From Caulobacter sp. (GTDB lineage Bacteria > Pseudomonadota > Alphaproteobacteria > Caulobacterales > Caulobacteraceae), in the NCBI GenBank assembly GCA_026225565.1, contig JAMFTA010000055.1, positions 1 to 54,802 on the forward strand: a stretch of 54,802 nucleotides of DNA, given 5' to 3'. The notes beneath the pieces were generated by a model. The model saw only the letters and a list, made by a program, of their open reading frames with translations. It did no database searches and was not told the DNA's origin. Shown piece by piece: positions 18,261-28,755 of the stretch. Position numbers and translations under genes: made by a program. Numbering within the stretch: position 1 is the stretch's first letter; each line of letters starts with the position of its first letter.

Positions 18261-19761
18261 CACCCTGCGGCTCGCGGCCATGGACGAAGCGGCGCTGGCG
18301 CTCGGCCTGGAGGTCGGCCTGCCGCTCGCCGCCGCCCGCGCCCGCGCGCCCGAGCTGACGGTGCTCGACGCCGACCCGGCGGCCGACCGGGCGGTGCTCG
18401 CCGCCATCGGCGAAGCCTGCCGCCGCTACACCCCCGCCTTGTCGCTCGATCCGCCCGAGGGCGTGCATCTGGACATTACCGGCGCCGCACCCCTGTTCGG
18501 CGGCGAGGTCGCCTTGATCGCCGACCTGACCGCCCGGCTGCGGCGCCAGGGCTTCACCGCGCGCACCGGCGTCGCCGACACCCTGGGCCTGGCCTGGGCG
18601 CTCGCCCATTATGGCGACCCGCGCCGGCCGACGGCGGTGGAGGCCCTGCCGGTCGCCGCCCTGCGCCTCGATCCCGACAGCGTCGGCGTGCTGCACCGCC
18701 TGGGCCTGCGCCGGGTGGGTCCAATCCTGGCCATGCCGCGCCCGGCCCTGGCCCGGCGCCTCGGGGAGCATCTGCTGCATCGCCTCGACGAGACCCTCGG
18801 CTTTCGCGGGGCGGCGGTGGCGCTGGTTCCAGAGCCCGAACCCTTCTATGTGCAGCACCGCCTGGCCGAACCGATCGCGCTTGAGCACCAGGTGCTGCGC
18901 CTCATCGCCTGGCTGGCGGAACGGTTGGCCGAGCGGCTGGACCGGCGCCGGGTCGGCGGGCGCACCTTCGCCCTGGAGCTCTTCCGGGTGGATGGGGCGA
19001 GAAAGCGCCTCCTGGTGCAGGCCGGCCGGCCGCTGCGCGATCCCCGCCGCATCGCCGCCCTGTTCACCGAGCGGCTGGCCGGGCTGAACGAGGGGCTGGA
19101 GGCGGACTTCGGCTTCGATCTCCTGCGGCTGAGCGCCGATGGCGCCGAGCCGATCGGCGCCGGGACGGGCGATCTCCTCGGAGCCCCCGACGATGGGGAT
19201 TTTGTCGCCCTGATCGACCGGTTGTCGGTGCGCCACGGCCCCGTCGCCGTGCGCCGCCTCGCGCCCGACCCGCAAAGTCGCATCCCGGAACAGGCAGTGA
19301 AGACCACAGCCCTGACCGACAAGGCCGCCGATGGCTGGAAAGATGAGATGCCGGCCGTCTATAATGGGGTTTTGCTGCGCCCCGCCACCCTGTTCGCCCC
19401 GCCCCAGCCGATCGAGGCGATCGCCGGGGTGCCCGAAGACCCTCCCGAACGGTTCTCCTGGCGGCGGCTGTCGCACCGGGTGGTGCGGGCGGAAGGGCCT
19501 GAGCGCATCGCCTGGGAATGGTGGCGGGGGGCGGAGCCCGAGCGGGCGGCGGAGGAGGACGCCCGCACTCGGCTCTCGGCGAAACCGCCCGCGCCCGCAA
19601 ACGATGGTTTGCTCGGATCGCTCCAGCCCGCGCCAGACCGCGCCTTTCGCGACTACTATCGGGTGGAGGACGACCAGGGCCGGCGCTTTTGGGTGTTCCG
19701 CGAAGGCGCCTTCGCCCCCGGTCTGCGCCCGCGCTGGTTCCTGCACGGCCTCTTCCCATGA
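18082..19761 (+). CDS. imuB: ImuB, inactive Y-family polymerase-like protein
   Basis: ImuB is a DinB/UmuC-like scaffold that lacks polymerase activity and bridges the beta clamp and DnaE2. Family similarity begins at RRWLHLWLPRLAIERVMRG and continues through LGLEVGLPLAAARARAPEL, GVHLDITGAAPLFGGE (the catalytic acidic pair of true polymerases is not kept) and TGVADTLGLAWALAHYG. The C-terminal half carries YRVEDDQGRRFWVFREG. The start at ATG 18082 gives 559 residues; the open frame upstream to 17680 is a shadow of imuA. The stop overlaps the dnaE2 start in ATGA. Confidence 0.88.
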   Translation: MTAPSSPSPSSPRLAPLAGSSCAPSRRWLHLWLPRLAIERVMRGPHPPLAPLALIAKRDNTLRLAAMDEAALALGLEVGLPLAAARARAPELTVLDADPAADRAVLAAIGEACRRYTPALSLDPPEGVHLDITGAAPLFGGEVALIADLTARLRRQGFTARTGVADTLGLAWALAHYGDPRRPTAVEALPVAALRLDPDSVGVLHRLGLRRVGPILAMPRPALARRLGEHLLHRLDETLGFRGAAVALVPEPEPFYVQHRLAEPIALEHQVLRLIAWLAERLAERLDRRRVGGRTFALELFRVDGARKRLLVQAGRPLRDPRRIAALFTERLAGLNEGLEADFGFDLLRLSADGAEPIGAGTGDLLGAPDDGDFVALIDRLSVRHGPVAVRRLAPDPQSRIPEQAVKTTALTDKAADGWKDEMPAVYNGVLLRPATLFAPPQPIEAIAGVPEDPPERFSWRRLSHRVVRAEGPERIAWEWWRGAEPERAAEEDARTRLSAKPPAPANDGLLGSLQPAPDRAFRDYYRVEDDQGRRFWVFREGAFAPGLRPRWFLHGLFP

Positions 19762-22700
19762 GCGCGCCCATCCCGGACGCTGGCCCCGCCTATGTAGAGC
19801 TGGCCATGACCAGCTGTTTCTCCTTCCTGCGCGGGGCCTCCACGCCCGAGGAGCTGGCCCTGCAGGCGATGGCGCTGGGCTATTCGGGGTTCGCGGTCGC
19901 CGACATCAACACCCTGGCCGGGGCGGTGCGGCCCTATTCCAAGATCAAGCAGATGAAGAAGGCGGCGGCGGAGGAGGGCCGGTCGTTCGAGTATGAGGGC
20001 TACATCGTCGGTTGCCGGTTGCGCTTCGAATGCGGTGCGCCGGACGTCCTGGCCTATCCGCAGGATCGCGAGGGTTACGCCCGCCTGTCGCGCCTGCTCA
20101 CCCACGGCAACACCGGGGCGGGGACCGAGAAGGGCGACTGCCGGCTGCTCTTCGAAGATTTGCTGGCGGACACTGAGGGGCTAAGTCTGGCGATGGCGGC
20201 GCCGGAGCGGCCGGATGGGAGCCTGCCGGGCCATCTGGACCGGTTGATCGAGGCGGCGCCCGATCGGGTGTGGCTGGCCGCCGGCATGGGCTATGGCCCG
20301 ATGGACGGGCGGCGGCTGGACGGCCTGGCGGATGTGGCGGAAGAGACCGGCGCGCGGCTCCTGGCCATCGGCGACGTGCTTTATCACACGCCGGAGCGGC
20401 GGGAGCTGCAGGACATCATGACCTGCATCCGCGAGCACGCCTCGCTGGAGACGGCGGGGCGGACCCTGGAGCCCAACGCCGAGCGCCACCTGAAAGACCG
20501 CCGCGAGATCGCCCGCCTTTATCGCGACCACCCCGAGGCGGTGGCCGAGACGGTGCGGCTGGCGGCGCGCTGCCGGTTTTCGCTGAAACAGCTGCAATAC
20601 CAATACCCCCATGAGCCGACCCCGCCAGGCAAGACCTCGCAAGCGCATCTGGAGGACCTGGCCTGGGCCGGCGCGCACTGGCGCTATCCGGGGGGGGCGC
20701 CAGCCAAGGTGGCGGCGAACCTGAAGGACGAGTTCGCCCTGATCGCCGCGCGGGGCTACGCCCCCTACTTCCTCACCGTCCACGATGTGGTCAAATTCGC
20801 CCGCGGCGAGGGGATCCTGTGCCAGGGGCGGGGTTCGGCGGCCAATAGCACCGTCTGCTTCTGTCTGGGGGTGACGGCGGTGGACCCGACCGAGACCGAC
20901 TTGCTGTTCGCCCGCTTCGTCTCCGCCGAACGGGACGAGCCCCCCGATATCGACGTGGATTTCGAGCACGAGCGGCGCGAAGAGGTGATCCAATACATCT
21001 ACCGCCGCTATGGCCGCCACCGCGCCGCCATCTGCGCCACCGTCATCCACTATCGGCCCAGGAGCGCCATCCGCGAGGTGGGCAAGGTGCTGGGCCTGAC
21101 CGAGGATGTCACCGGGGCGCTCGCCGGCACCGTCTGGGGCAGTTGGGGCGACGGCTTGCCGCAGGAGCATGTGCGCCAGGCGGGGCTCGATCCCGATAAT
21201 CCGGCGATCCGGCGGGCGGTGCGGCTGGCGCGCGAGCTGATCGGCTTTCCGCGCCACCTGTCCCAGCACGTGGGCGGCTTTGTGCTGACCGAGCGGCGGC
21301 TGGACGAGATCGTGCCCATCGCCAACGCCGCCATGGACGACCGCACCTTCATCGAATGGGATAAGGACGATATCGACGCCCTGAACATCATGAAGGTGGA
21401 TGTGCTGGCGCTGGGAATGCTCACCTGCATCCGCAAAGCTTTTGATTTATTGGAGCAACAGGGGACGCCGGTCGCCGACATGGCCGATCTGCCCCCCGAC
21501 CAGCCGGACGTCTACGCCATGGTCTCCGCCGCCGACACCATCGGCGTGTTCCAGATCGAAAGCCGGGCGCAGATGAGCATGTTGCCCCGGCTGAAGCCCC
21601 AGACCTTCTACGACCTGGTGATCGAGGTGGCCATCGTGCGGCCAGGGCCGATCCAAGGCGACATGGTTCACCCCTATCTGCGCCGCAGGTCCGGGCTGGA
21701 AGCGGTTGATTTTCCTCATCCTTCGCCGCAATACCCGCAGGATGAACTGAAGGGCGTCTTGGGGCGCACCCTGGGCGTGCCGCTGTTCCAGGAGCAGGCG
21801 ATGCAGCTGGCCATCGTCGCCGCCGAGTTCAAGCCGCATGAGGCCGATGGCCTGCGCCGCGCCATGGCCACGTTTCGCAACGTCGGCACCATAGACAACT
21901 ATCGGGAAATGCTGATCGAGGGGATGGTGCGGCGGGGCTATCAGCGGGATTTCGCCGCGCGCTGCTTCAAACAGATCGAGGGTTTCGGCGCCTATGGCTT
22001 TCCTGAAAGCCACGCCGCCAGTTTCGCCAAGCTGGTCTATGTCTCGGCCTATCTGAAATGCCGCCACCCGGCGGTGTTCGCCGCCGCCCTGCTCAATTCC
22101 CAGCCCATGGGTTTTTACGCCCCGGCGCAGATCGTGCGCGACGCCCGCGAGCACGGGGTGACGGTCTTGCCTGTGGATGTGGAGCACTCAGGCTGGGACT
22201 GCACCCTGGAGGACGACCGGCCGGGGCGGCCGGCGCTGCGGCTCGGCCTTCGGCAAATCGATGGGTTTTCAGAGGCTTGGGCGGAGCAGCTGGTCGCCGG
22301 GCGGGGCGCGGGGTTCTGCGATTTCGACGCCTTGGTGCGCCGATCCGGCCTGACCCAGGCGCAGCTGCAAAGGCTGGCCGACGCCGACGCTATGCGCTCC
22401 ATCGGCCTGGACCGCCGCCAGGCCCTTTGGCAGGTGCGCGGCGTCTCCCGCGCCGCCCCCGCGCCGCTGCTGCAGGATCTGCCCGACGCGGAGCCGACGC
22501 CGGATCTCCCGGCCTTGGGCCTGGCGCAGCACGTGCTGGCCGACTACCAGACCACGCGACTGTCGTTGAAGGCGCACCCGGTGAGTTTCCTGCGGCAAGC
22601 CTTTGACAAGGAAGGAATTATCCCCTGCGCCTCGCTGATCCGTTTGAAGGATCGCGCCGCCGTCTGCACCGCCGGGGTGGTGCTGGTGCGCCAGCGGCCG

Positions 22701-23063
22701 GGCACGGGCAAGGTGTGTTTCATCACCCTGGAGGACGAGACCGGCGTCGCCAACCTGGTGGTCATGCCCGAGGTGTTCGCCAAATACCGGCGGGCGATCA
22801 TGAGCGCGCGGCTGATCGTGGCCCACGGCCGCATCCAGAAAAGCGTCGAGGGCGTCGTGCATGTGCAGGCCCATCGGCTCGTGGACCGCACCGCCGCCTT
22901 GAAGGTGCTGGATCGGGAGGCGGACCTGTTCGCGGGGCTGCCCGACACCTCCGCGCCCGTCGATCATGGGCGCACCGACGGGCCTAGCGCCGGCGGGCCC
23001 AGCGGGAGCGGGCGCCACCCCCGCGACGTGCGGGTGATCCTGCCGTCCCGGGATTTTCACTGA
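19758..23063 (+). CDS. dnaE2: Error-prone DNA polymerase DnaE2
   Basis: This C-family polymerase does mutagenic translesion synthesis with ImuA/ImuB. The N-terminal PHP domain starts YVELAMTSCFSFLRGASTPEEL. The palm carries the catalytic acidic pair in PPDIDVDFEHERREEVIQYI, preceded by GRGSAANSTVCF. QHVGGFVLTERRLDEIVPI, EQAMQLAIVAAEFKPHEADG and FPESHAASFAKLVYVSAYLK are DnaE2 signatures. The C-terminal OB domain is around VCFITLEDETGVANLVV. About 1,101 residues match DnaE2 and not the longer DnaE1. The ATG at 19758 overlaps the imuB stop; the frame open from 19518 is inside imuB. A palindrome at 23182 probably ends the transcript. Confidence 0.94.
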   Translation: MSAPIPDAGPAYVELAMTSCFSFLRGASTPEELALQAMALGYSGFAVADINTLAGAVRPYSKIKQMKKAAAEEGRSFEYEGYIVGCRLRFECGAPDVLAYPQDREGYARLSRLLTHGNTGAGTEKGDCRLLFEDLLADTEGLSLAMAAPERPDGSLPGHLDRLIEAAPDRVWLAAGMGYGPMDGRRLDGLADVAEETGARLLAIGDVLYHTPERRELQDIMTCIREHASLETAGRTLEPNAERHLKDRREIARLYRDHPEAVAETVRLAARCRFSLKQLQYQYPHEPTPPGKTSQAHLEDLAWAGAHWRYPGGAPAKVAANLKDEFALIAARGYAPYFLTVHDVVKFARGEGILCQGRGSAANSTVCFCLGVTAVDPTETDLLFARFVSAERDEPPDIDVDFEHERREEVIQYIYRRYGRHRAAICATVIHYRPRSAIREVGKVLGLTEDVTGALAGTVWGSWGDGLPQEHVRQAGLDPDNPAIRRAVRLARELIGFPRHLSQHVGGFVLTERRLDEIVPIANAAMDDRTFIEWDKDDIDALNIMKVDVLALGMLTCIRKAFDLLEQQGTPVADMADLPPDQPDVYAMVSAADTIGVFQIESRAQMSMLPRLKPQTFYDLVIEVAIVRPGPIQGDMVHPYLRRRSGLEAVDFPHPSPQYPQDELKGVLGRTLGVPLFQEQAMQLAIVAAEFKPHEADGLRRAMATFRNVGTIDNYREMLIEGMVRRGYQRDFAARCFKQIEGFGAYGFPESHAASFAKLVYVSAYLKCRHPAVFAAALLNSQPMGFYAPAQIVRDAREHGVTVLPVDVEHSGWDCTLEDDRPGRPALRLGLRQIDGFSEAWAEQLVAGRGAGFCDFDALVRRSGLTQAQLQRLADADAMRSIGLDRRQALWQVRGVSRAAPAPLLQDLPDAEPTPDLPALGLAQHVLADYQTTRLSLKAHPVSFLRQAFDKEGIIPCASLIRLKDRAAVCTAGVVLVRQRPGTGKVCFITLEDETGVANLVVMPEVFAKYRRAIMSARLIVAHGRIQKSVEGVVHVQAHRLVDRTAALKVLDREADLFAGLPDTSAPVDHGRTDGPSAGGPSGSGRHPRDVRVILPSRDFH

Positions 23064-23181
23064 GGCTGTCGCTCTGAAATCACCACGTGACGACAAGGGC
23101 GATTTGGCGGTTAGTTCGATAGGTGATTTCGACGACGAATGGTGAATTCAGTTTCGTCAAAGTCGCTGCGCCCTCAGCATT

Positions 23182-23207
23182 CCGCTCATCCCCGCGGGGA
23201 TGAGCGG
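23182..23207. terminator. Perfect 26-base palindrome between dnaE2 and the aldo/keto reductase
   Basis: CCGCTCATCCCC and GGGGATGAGCGG face each other around a central GC, a perfect self-complementary sequence. It lies between two convergent genes, so it probably serves as a bidirectional terminator. A degenerate relative lies at 15606, so it is also a dispersed repeat family. Confidence 0.65.
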
Positions 23208-23254
23208 TTGGAGGAGCCAGGCTCTAAGTCAACGCGCCCTCAAGGCCGCCAGTC

Positions 23255-24304
23255 CTATCCCCCCTTCACCGCCTCAAAGGACTTGGGCACCCGGTCGCCG
23301 CTCTGGCGCTCGAACATCCAGCCTGGATATTCGGGGGTGAGGGCGCTGATGTCGTCCAGGGTCTTCAGCTCCTCGGCGGTCAGCTTAAGGGCGGTGGCGG
23401 CCAGATTGTCGTCCAGCTGTTCGACGGTCTTGGCGCCGATAATAATGCTGGTGACGAAGGGCTTGGCCAGGACATAGGCCAAAGCCACCCGCGCCACCGA
23501 AATCCCCTTGACGGTGGCGATCCCGCGCATGGCGTCGACGATCGGCCAGGCGCGCTCCTTGTTCACCGGCGGAAAGTCGAAGCTGGCGCGGCGCGCGCCC
23601 TCCGGTCCGTTCGAGCCCGGCCCGAACTTGCCGGACAGCAAACCGCCGGCCAGGGGCGACCAGACCATCAGGCCGATCTTCTGGTCCTCCATCATCGGAA
23701 CCAGCTCGCGCTCCAGGTCCCGCCCGGCGATGGAATAATAGGCCTGCAGGCTCTCAAAACGGGCGAAATCCTTATGCTCGGCATAGGCCGCCGCCTTCAT
23801 AATCTTCCACGCCGGCCAGTTAGAGACGCCGACGTAGCGGACCAGACCCTCGCGCACGAGGTCGTCCAGCGCCCGAACCGTCTCTTCCACCGGCGTCACC
23901 GGATCGTTGCCGTGGATCTGGTAGAGGTCGATATAGTCGAGCTTCATCCGCTCCAGGCTCTGCTTGATCCCGTCCATGATGTGGCCGCGCGAGGCGCCGC
24001 GATCGTTCGGCCCCTTGCCCATTTCGCCGTAGACCTTGGTGGCGATCACCACGTCCGAGCGCTTGATCCCGAGATTGACCAGGGATTGGCCGACCATGAT
24101 CTCCGAATGGCCGGCGGAATAGACGTCCGCCGTGTCGATGAAGTTCACCCCGCCGTCCAGCGCCCGCTTGATCAGCGTGTCGGCCGCGTCCTGCTCCAGG
24201 TTGCCGATCGCCTGCCAAATGCCCTTGCCGCCGCCGATGGTCATGGCGCCGAGGCAGATTTCAGAAACGAACAGGCCGGTGCGGCCAAGCTGACGATAGC
24301 GCAT
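23255..24304 (-). CDS. Aldo/keto reductase
   Basis: This is an NADPH-dependent (beta/alpha)8-barrel oxidoreductase of the AKR11/13-like bacterial group, acting on carbonyl compounds. It begins MRYRQLGRTGLFVSEICLGA. The catalytic tetrad is visible: Asp and Tyr in NFIDTADVYSAGHSE, Lys in VVIATKVYGEMG and His in YIDLYQIHGND. The cofactor-side segment is ALAYVLAKPFVTSIIIGAKT. I choose ATG 24304 because the conserved MRYRQLG entry starts there; the frame is open to 24364, adding 20 unlikely residues. It is a single gene. Substrate cannot be read from sequence. Confidence 0.88.
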   Translation of the reverse strand: MRYRQLGRTGLFVSEICLGAMTIGGGKGIWQAIGNLEQDAADTLIKRALDGGVNFIDTADVYSAGHSEIMVGQSLVNLGIKRSDVVIATKVYGEMGKGPNDRGASRGHIMDGIKQSLERMKLDYIDLYQIHGNDPVTPVEETVRALDDLVREGLVRYVGVSNWPAWKIMKAAAYAEHKDFARFESLQAYYSIAGRDLERELVPMMEDQKIGLMVWSPLAGGLLSGKFGPGSNGPEGARRASFDFPPVNKERAWPIVDAMRGIATVKGISVARVALAYVLAKPFVTSIIIGAKTVEQLDDNLAATALKLTAEELKTLDDISALTPEYPGWMFERQSGDRVPKSFEAVKGG

Positions 24305-24540
24305 CTGCGCCTCCGGACGATGTGGGGGTGGGTTTAGGGTAGAAGCGGGCCAGGGGCTCGGCAAGGCGCTCGCCGATCACAATGGCCGTGATCGGCGGGC
24401 ATTGCGAGCTTCAGCCTTGGCCGCCGCCCCGTCCAGCGCGTAGAGGAGCTTTGGCCGCCCGCCCGGCGCGCGTCTGCACCGACGATTGAAATCGCTCAAG
24501 CTCAAGGCTCAAACCCTATGGCAGATCCAAGGCGGCTCCG

Positions 24541-25374
24541 CTGAATTACCGCCATCACTTCCACGCCGGAAACTTCGCCGATCTCTTGAAGCACGCCCTG
24601 TGGCTGCGGCTCCTGGCGCGGCTGACAGCCGACCCCGCGCCGCTGACGGCGATCGACACCCACGCCGGCGCCGGGCTCTACGATCTGCAGGACGCCGTGG
24701 CCCAGCGCTCGCGCGAGGCCGAGGCGGGAATCGCCCGCCTGATGGCCGGACGGGCGCCCGAGGTGTTCGACACCTTGAAAGCCGCCGTGACCGCTGAGAA
24801 CCCCGACGGCAAGCTGCGCTTCTATCCGGGCTCCCCGCTGCTGACCGTCAAGGGCCTGCGCAAGGGCGACCGCTACCTCGGCTGCGAGCTGCGGGACGAC
24901 GATCAGGCGGCGCTGCAGACCCTGCTGGATCGGCGCGCGCGGGGTGGAGCCGAGGCGCGGGCGGTGCTGGCCGACGGCTATGGCGAGCTGGGCGGCGGCG
25001 GGGATCGGCGGCGGCGCGCCTATATCGTCGATCCGCCGTTCGAGCGCGGCGACGAATACGCCCAGATCGTCGATGGGGTCGGGCGGGCGCTGGACGCCGA
25101 TCCCGGCTGCGTGATCGCCATCTGGACCCCCTTGAAGGATCTGGAGACCTTCGACTTCCTGCTCCGGGGCCTGGAGGCCATCGATCCGCCCTCGCTCTTG
25201 GCGGTGGAGGCGCGGCTGCGGCCCCTGATGGACCCGATGAAGATGAACGGCGCGGCCATGGTGTTCGTCAACGCGCTGGAACTGGAGGCGGACGCGCGCG
25301 CGGCGGCGGAATGGGTGGTGGACGCCTGCGGGATGAGCGGCGGCAAGGCCCAGGTGCGCCGGCTGGTAGGCTGA
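24541..25374 (+). CDS. rlmJ: 23S rRNA (adenine2030-N6)-methyltransferase RlmJ
   Basis: RlmJ methylates A2030 of 23S rRNA using SAM. The conserved N-terminus LNYRHHFHAGNFADLLKHAL begins only if translation starts at CTG 24541. The nearest standard start in frame (TTG 24586) would cut into this motif, and no ATG/GTG/TTG lies upstream before the stop at 24487. AAGG about 8 bases before the CTG can serve as ribosome site. The SAM loop is TAIDTHAGAGLYDL and the catalytic DPP[FY]-type motif is YIVDPPFERGDEY. About 277 residues is normal. A rare CTG start, or a small sequence error that removed an ATG, are the two readings. Confidence 0.85.
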   Translation: MNYRHHFHAGNFADLLKHALWLRLLARLTADPAPLTAIDTHAGAGLYDLQDAVAQRSREAEAGIARLMAGRAPEVFDTLKAAVTAENPDGKLRFYPGSPLLTVKGLRKGDRYLGCELRDDDQAALQTLLDRRARGGAEARAVLADGYGELGGGGDRRRRAYIVDPPFERGDEYAQIVDGVGRALDADPGCVIAIWTPLKDLETFDFLLRGLEAIDPPSLLAVEARLRPLMDPMKMNGAAMVFVNALELEADARAAAEWVVDACGMSGGKAQVRRLVG

Positions 25375-25460
25375 CCCGCCGGGCGGGAACAACCTTAGTC
25401 TTCAGGCGCTCGTTCAGTCATGGTGGAGCGCGGCCGCGCTGTCGCTTTGAGGGGATCGAA

Positions 25461-25937
25461 ATGCTGCACGTTCGTTCGCTGAAGGACGTCGAGAGGGCGC
25501 GGGGCGCCATCGCCCGCATCGGCAAGCTGTCCGACAATGTAATTGGCATCGGCCCGTTCGGCATCGGCATCGACGGCATACTGGCGTGGGTTCCGGGCCT
25601 GGGCGACGTCTATTCCATCGCCGCCGGGGGCATGTTGCTGCTGATGGGGGTTCGCACCCGCGCGCCTCTGCATAACCTGATCCAGGTGGGCGCGATCATC
25701 GGCCTGCGCACCGGCATCGGCGCGGCGGCCATCCCGTTCCTGGGTCCCATCTATCCGATTTCCGGGGCCCTCGTGGACCTGTTTCGCGGGCACAAGATGT
25801 CGGCGGAACTCCTGATCAAGGCCATCGACAAGACCGTCTATGTGGAAGGCCGCAAGAGCGATCCCATGCGTCCTGAACTCGCCGAACAGCTGGCGGCGGC
25901 GCGAAGCAAGGGCGCGCGGATCGTCTATCTGGGGTGA
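25461..25937 (+). CDS. DUF4112-family membrane protein
   Basis: This is a 158-residue protein with the DUF4112 layout. A short charged N-terminus (LHVRSLKDVERARGAIARIG) is followed by IGPFGIGIDGILAWVPGLGD and two or three hydrophobic segments (SIAAGGMLLLMG; QVGAIIGLRTGIGAAAIPFLG). A basic cytosolic tail carries LVDLFRGHKMSAELL. GAGGGG stands a good distance before ATG 25461; the upstream open frame to 25311 overlaps rlmJ and is not needed. Function of the family is unknown. It follows rlmJ by 86 bases on the same strand. Confidence 0.8.
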   Translation: MLHVRSLKDVERARGAIARIGKLSDNVIGIGPFGIGIDGILAWVPGLGDVYSIAAGGMLLLMGVRTRAPLHNLIQVGAIIGLRTGIGAAAIPFLGPIYPISGALVDLFRGHKMSAELLIKAIDKTVYVEGRKSDPMRPELAEQLAAARSKGARIVYLG

Positions 25938-26063
25938 GGCCCTTATCGCCACCGACCTGAACGGGCGCTGGCCGGCGCGGTCCTCCCACGCTCACCGCCG
26001 CGTTCTGCGACGCCATGGAACACGGTCTTCGCCGTGCGCCCCGGAGAAATAATCTCTCTATAG

Positions 26064-26109
26064 GTGCATATCACAATTTACAGTTGTAAATATCTCCAAT
26101 TATATGCAC
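26064..26109. promoter_or_regulatory. Nested inverted repeats in an AT-rich promoter
   Basis: GTGCATAT (26064-26071) pairs perfectly with ATATGCAC (26102-26109). Nested inside, ATTTAC (26076-26081) and GTAAAT (26086-26091) form a second perfect inverted repeat with a 4-base loop. A further TGCATAT lies at 26118. The region is sharply AT-rich against the backbone and sits 27 bases before the Cys-rich gene. An operator for a dimeric regulator, or a transferred fragment boundary, are both possible. Confidence 0.55.
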
Positions 26110-26135
26110 TCATAACTTGCATATGGAGATGCATC

Positions 26136-26498
26136 ATGGCCACGGCAGCCTACCCAGAGTTTAGTGCAGAAGCCATAGCTCAAGCGCTCGAAGCGGCGCA
26201 AAGGCACAGCGCACCGCGTTTACAGGCCGCATCAGGTCAAGGTTTGGTGTTTGCCGACGGCGCGCTGAAGGTCAGCGCCCAGTGCATCAGCGTGACGGTC
26301 AACAACGGTCAGGTGTGCCTGAACCTTCCGGTGGTCGGTTCTGAGTGCTTCTCGGTTCCCTCATGGGTGCCGAACGGGACCGCTGTCCAAGCCTGCCTGG
26401 ATATCTGTACGAAGTGGGGCATTCCCTGCGGCGTCGAGGTGACGGTTTCCCTCGCCGGGCAGAAAATCTTCACCAAGGGCTTTGGATGCAGCTGTTAG
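26136..26498 (+). CDS. Small Cys-rich protein of unknown family, 120 aa
   Basis: I do not recognise this protein. The N-terminal 35 residues look helical and lack a classic signal peptide (MATAAYPEFSAEAIAQALEA). The rest looks like a beta-rich domain with eight Cys, spaced around CISVTVNNGQVC, SEC, ACLDICTKWGIPC and the terminal GFGCSC. Paired disulphides or metal binding are possible. GGAG stands 7 bases before ATG 26136; the frame open to 26064 lies in the palindromic promoter. Third-position bias is weaker than in neighbours. It is flanked by a strong terminator at 26541. The layout (Ala-rich leader, Cys-rich core, own AT-rich promoter) resembles secreted or modified peptides, but there is no export or maturation gene next to it. 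Confidence 0.7.
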   Translation: MATAAYPEFSAEAIAQALEAAQRHSAPRLQAASGQGLVFADGALKVSAQCISVTVNNGQVCLNLPVVGSECFSVPSWVPNGTAVQACLDICTKWGIPCGVEVTVSLAGQKIFTKGFGCSC

Positions 26499-26540
26499 GC
26501 TGACGGTTCGCCGATCATCCAAGGCCGTTGACGTTTGGCG

Positions 26541-26572
26541 GCGGGCAGGCGGGTTATGGCCCGCCTGCCCGC
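26541..26572. terminator. Strong hairpin terminator, 13-base stem
   Basis: GCGGGCAGGCGGG (26541-26553) pairs perfectly with CCCGCCTGCCCGC (26560-26572) around a 6-base loop, followed by a T-rich stretch (TCGTTTCGG). It lies between the convergent Cys-rich gene and the mutase gene and should stop transcription from at least the plus strand. Confidence 0.82.
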
Positions 26573-26592
26573 TCGTTTCGGTTCGGTTCAGA

Positions 26593-28751
<2,159 letters not shown>

Positions 28752-28755
<4 letters not shown>

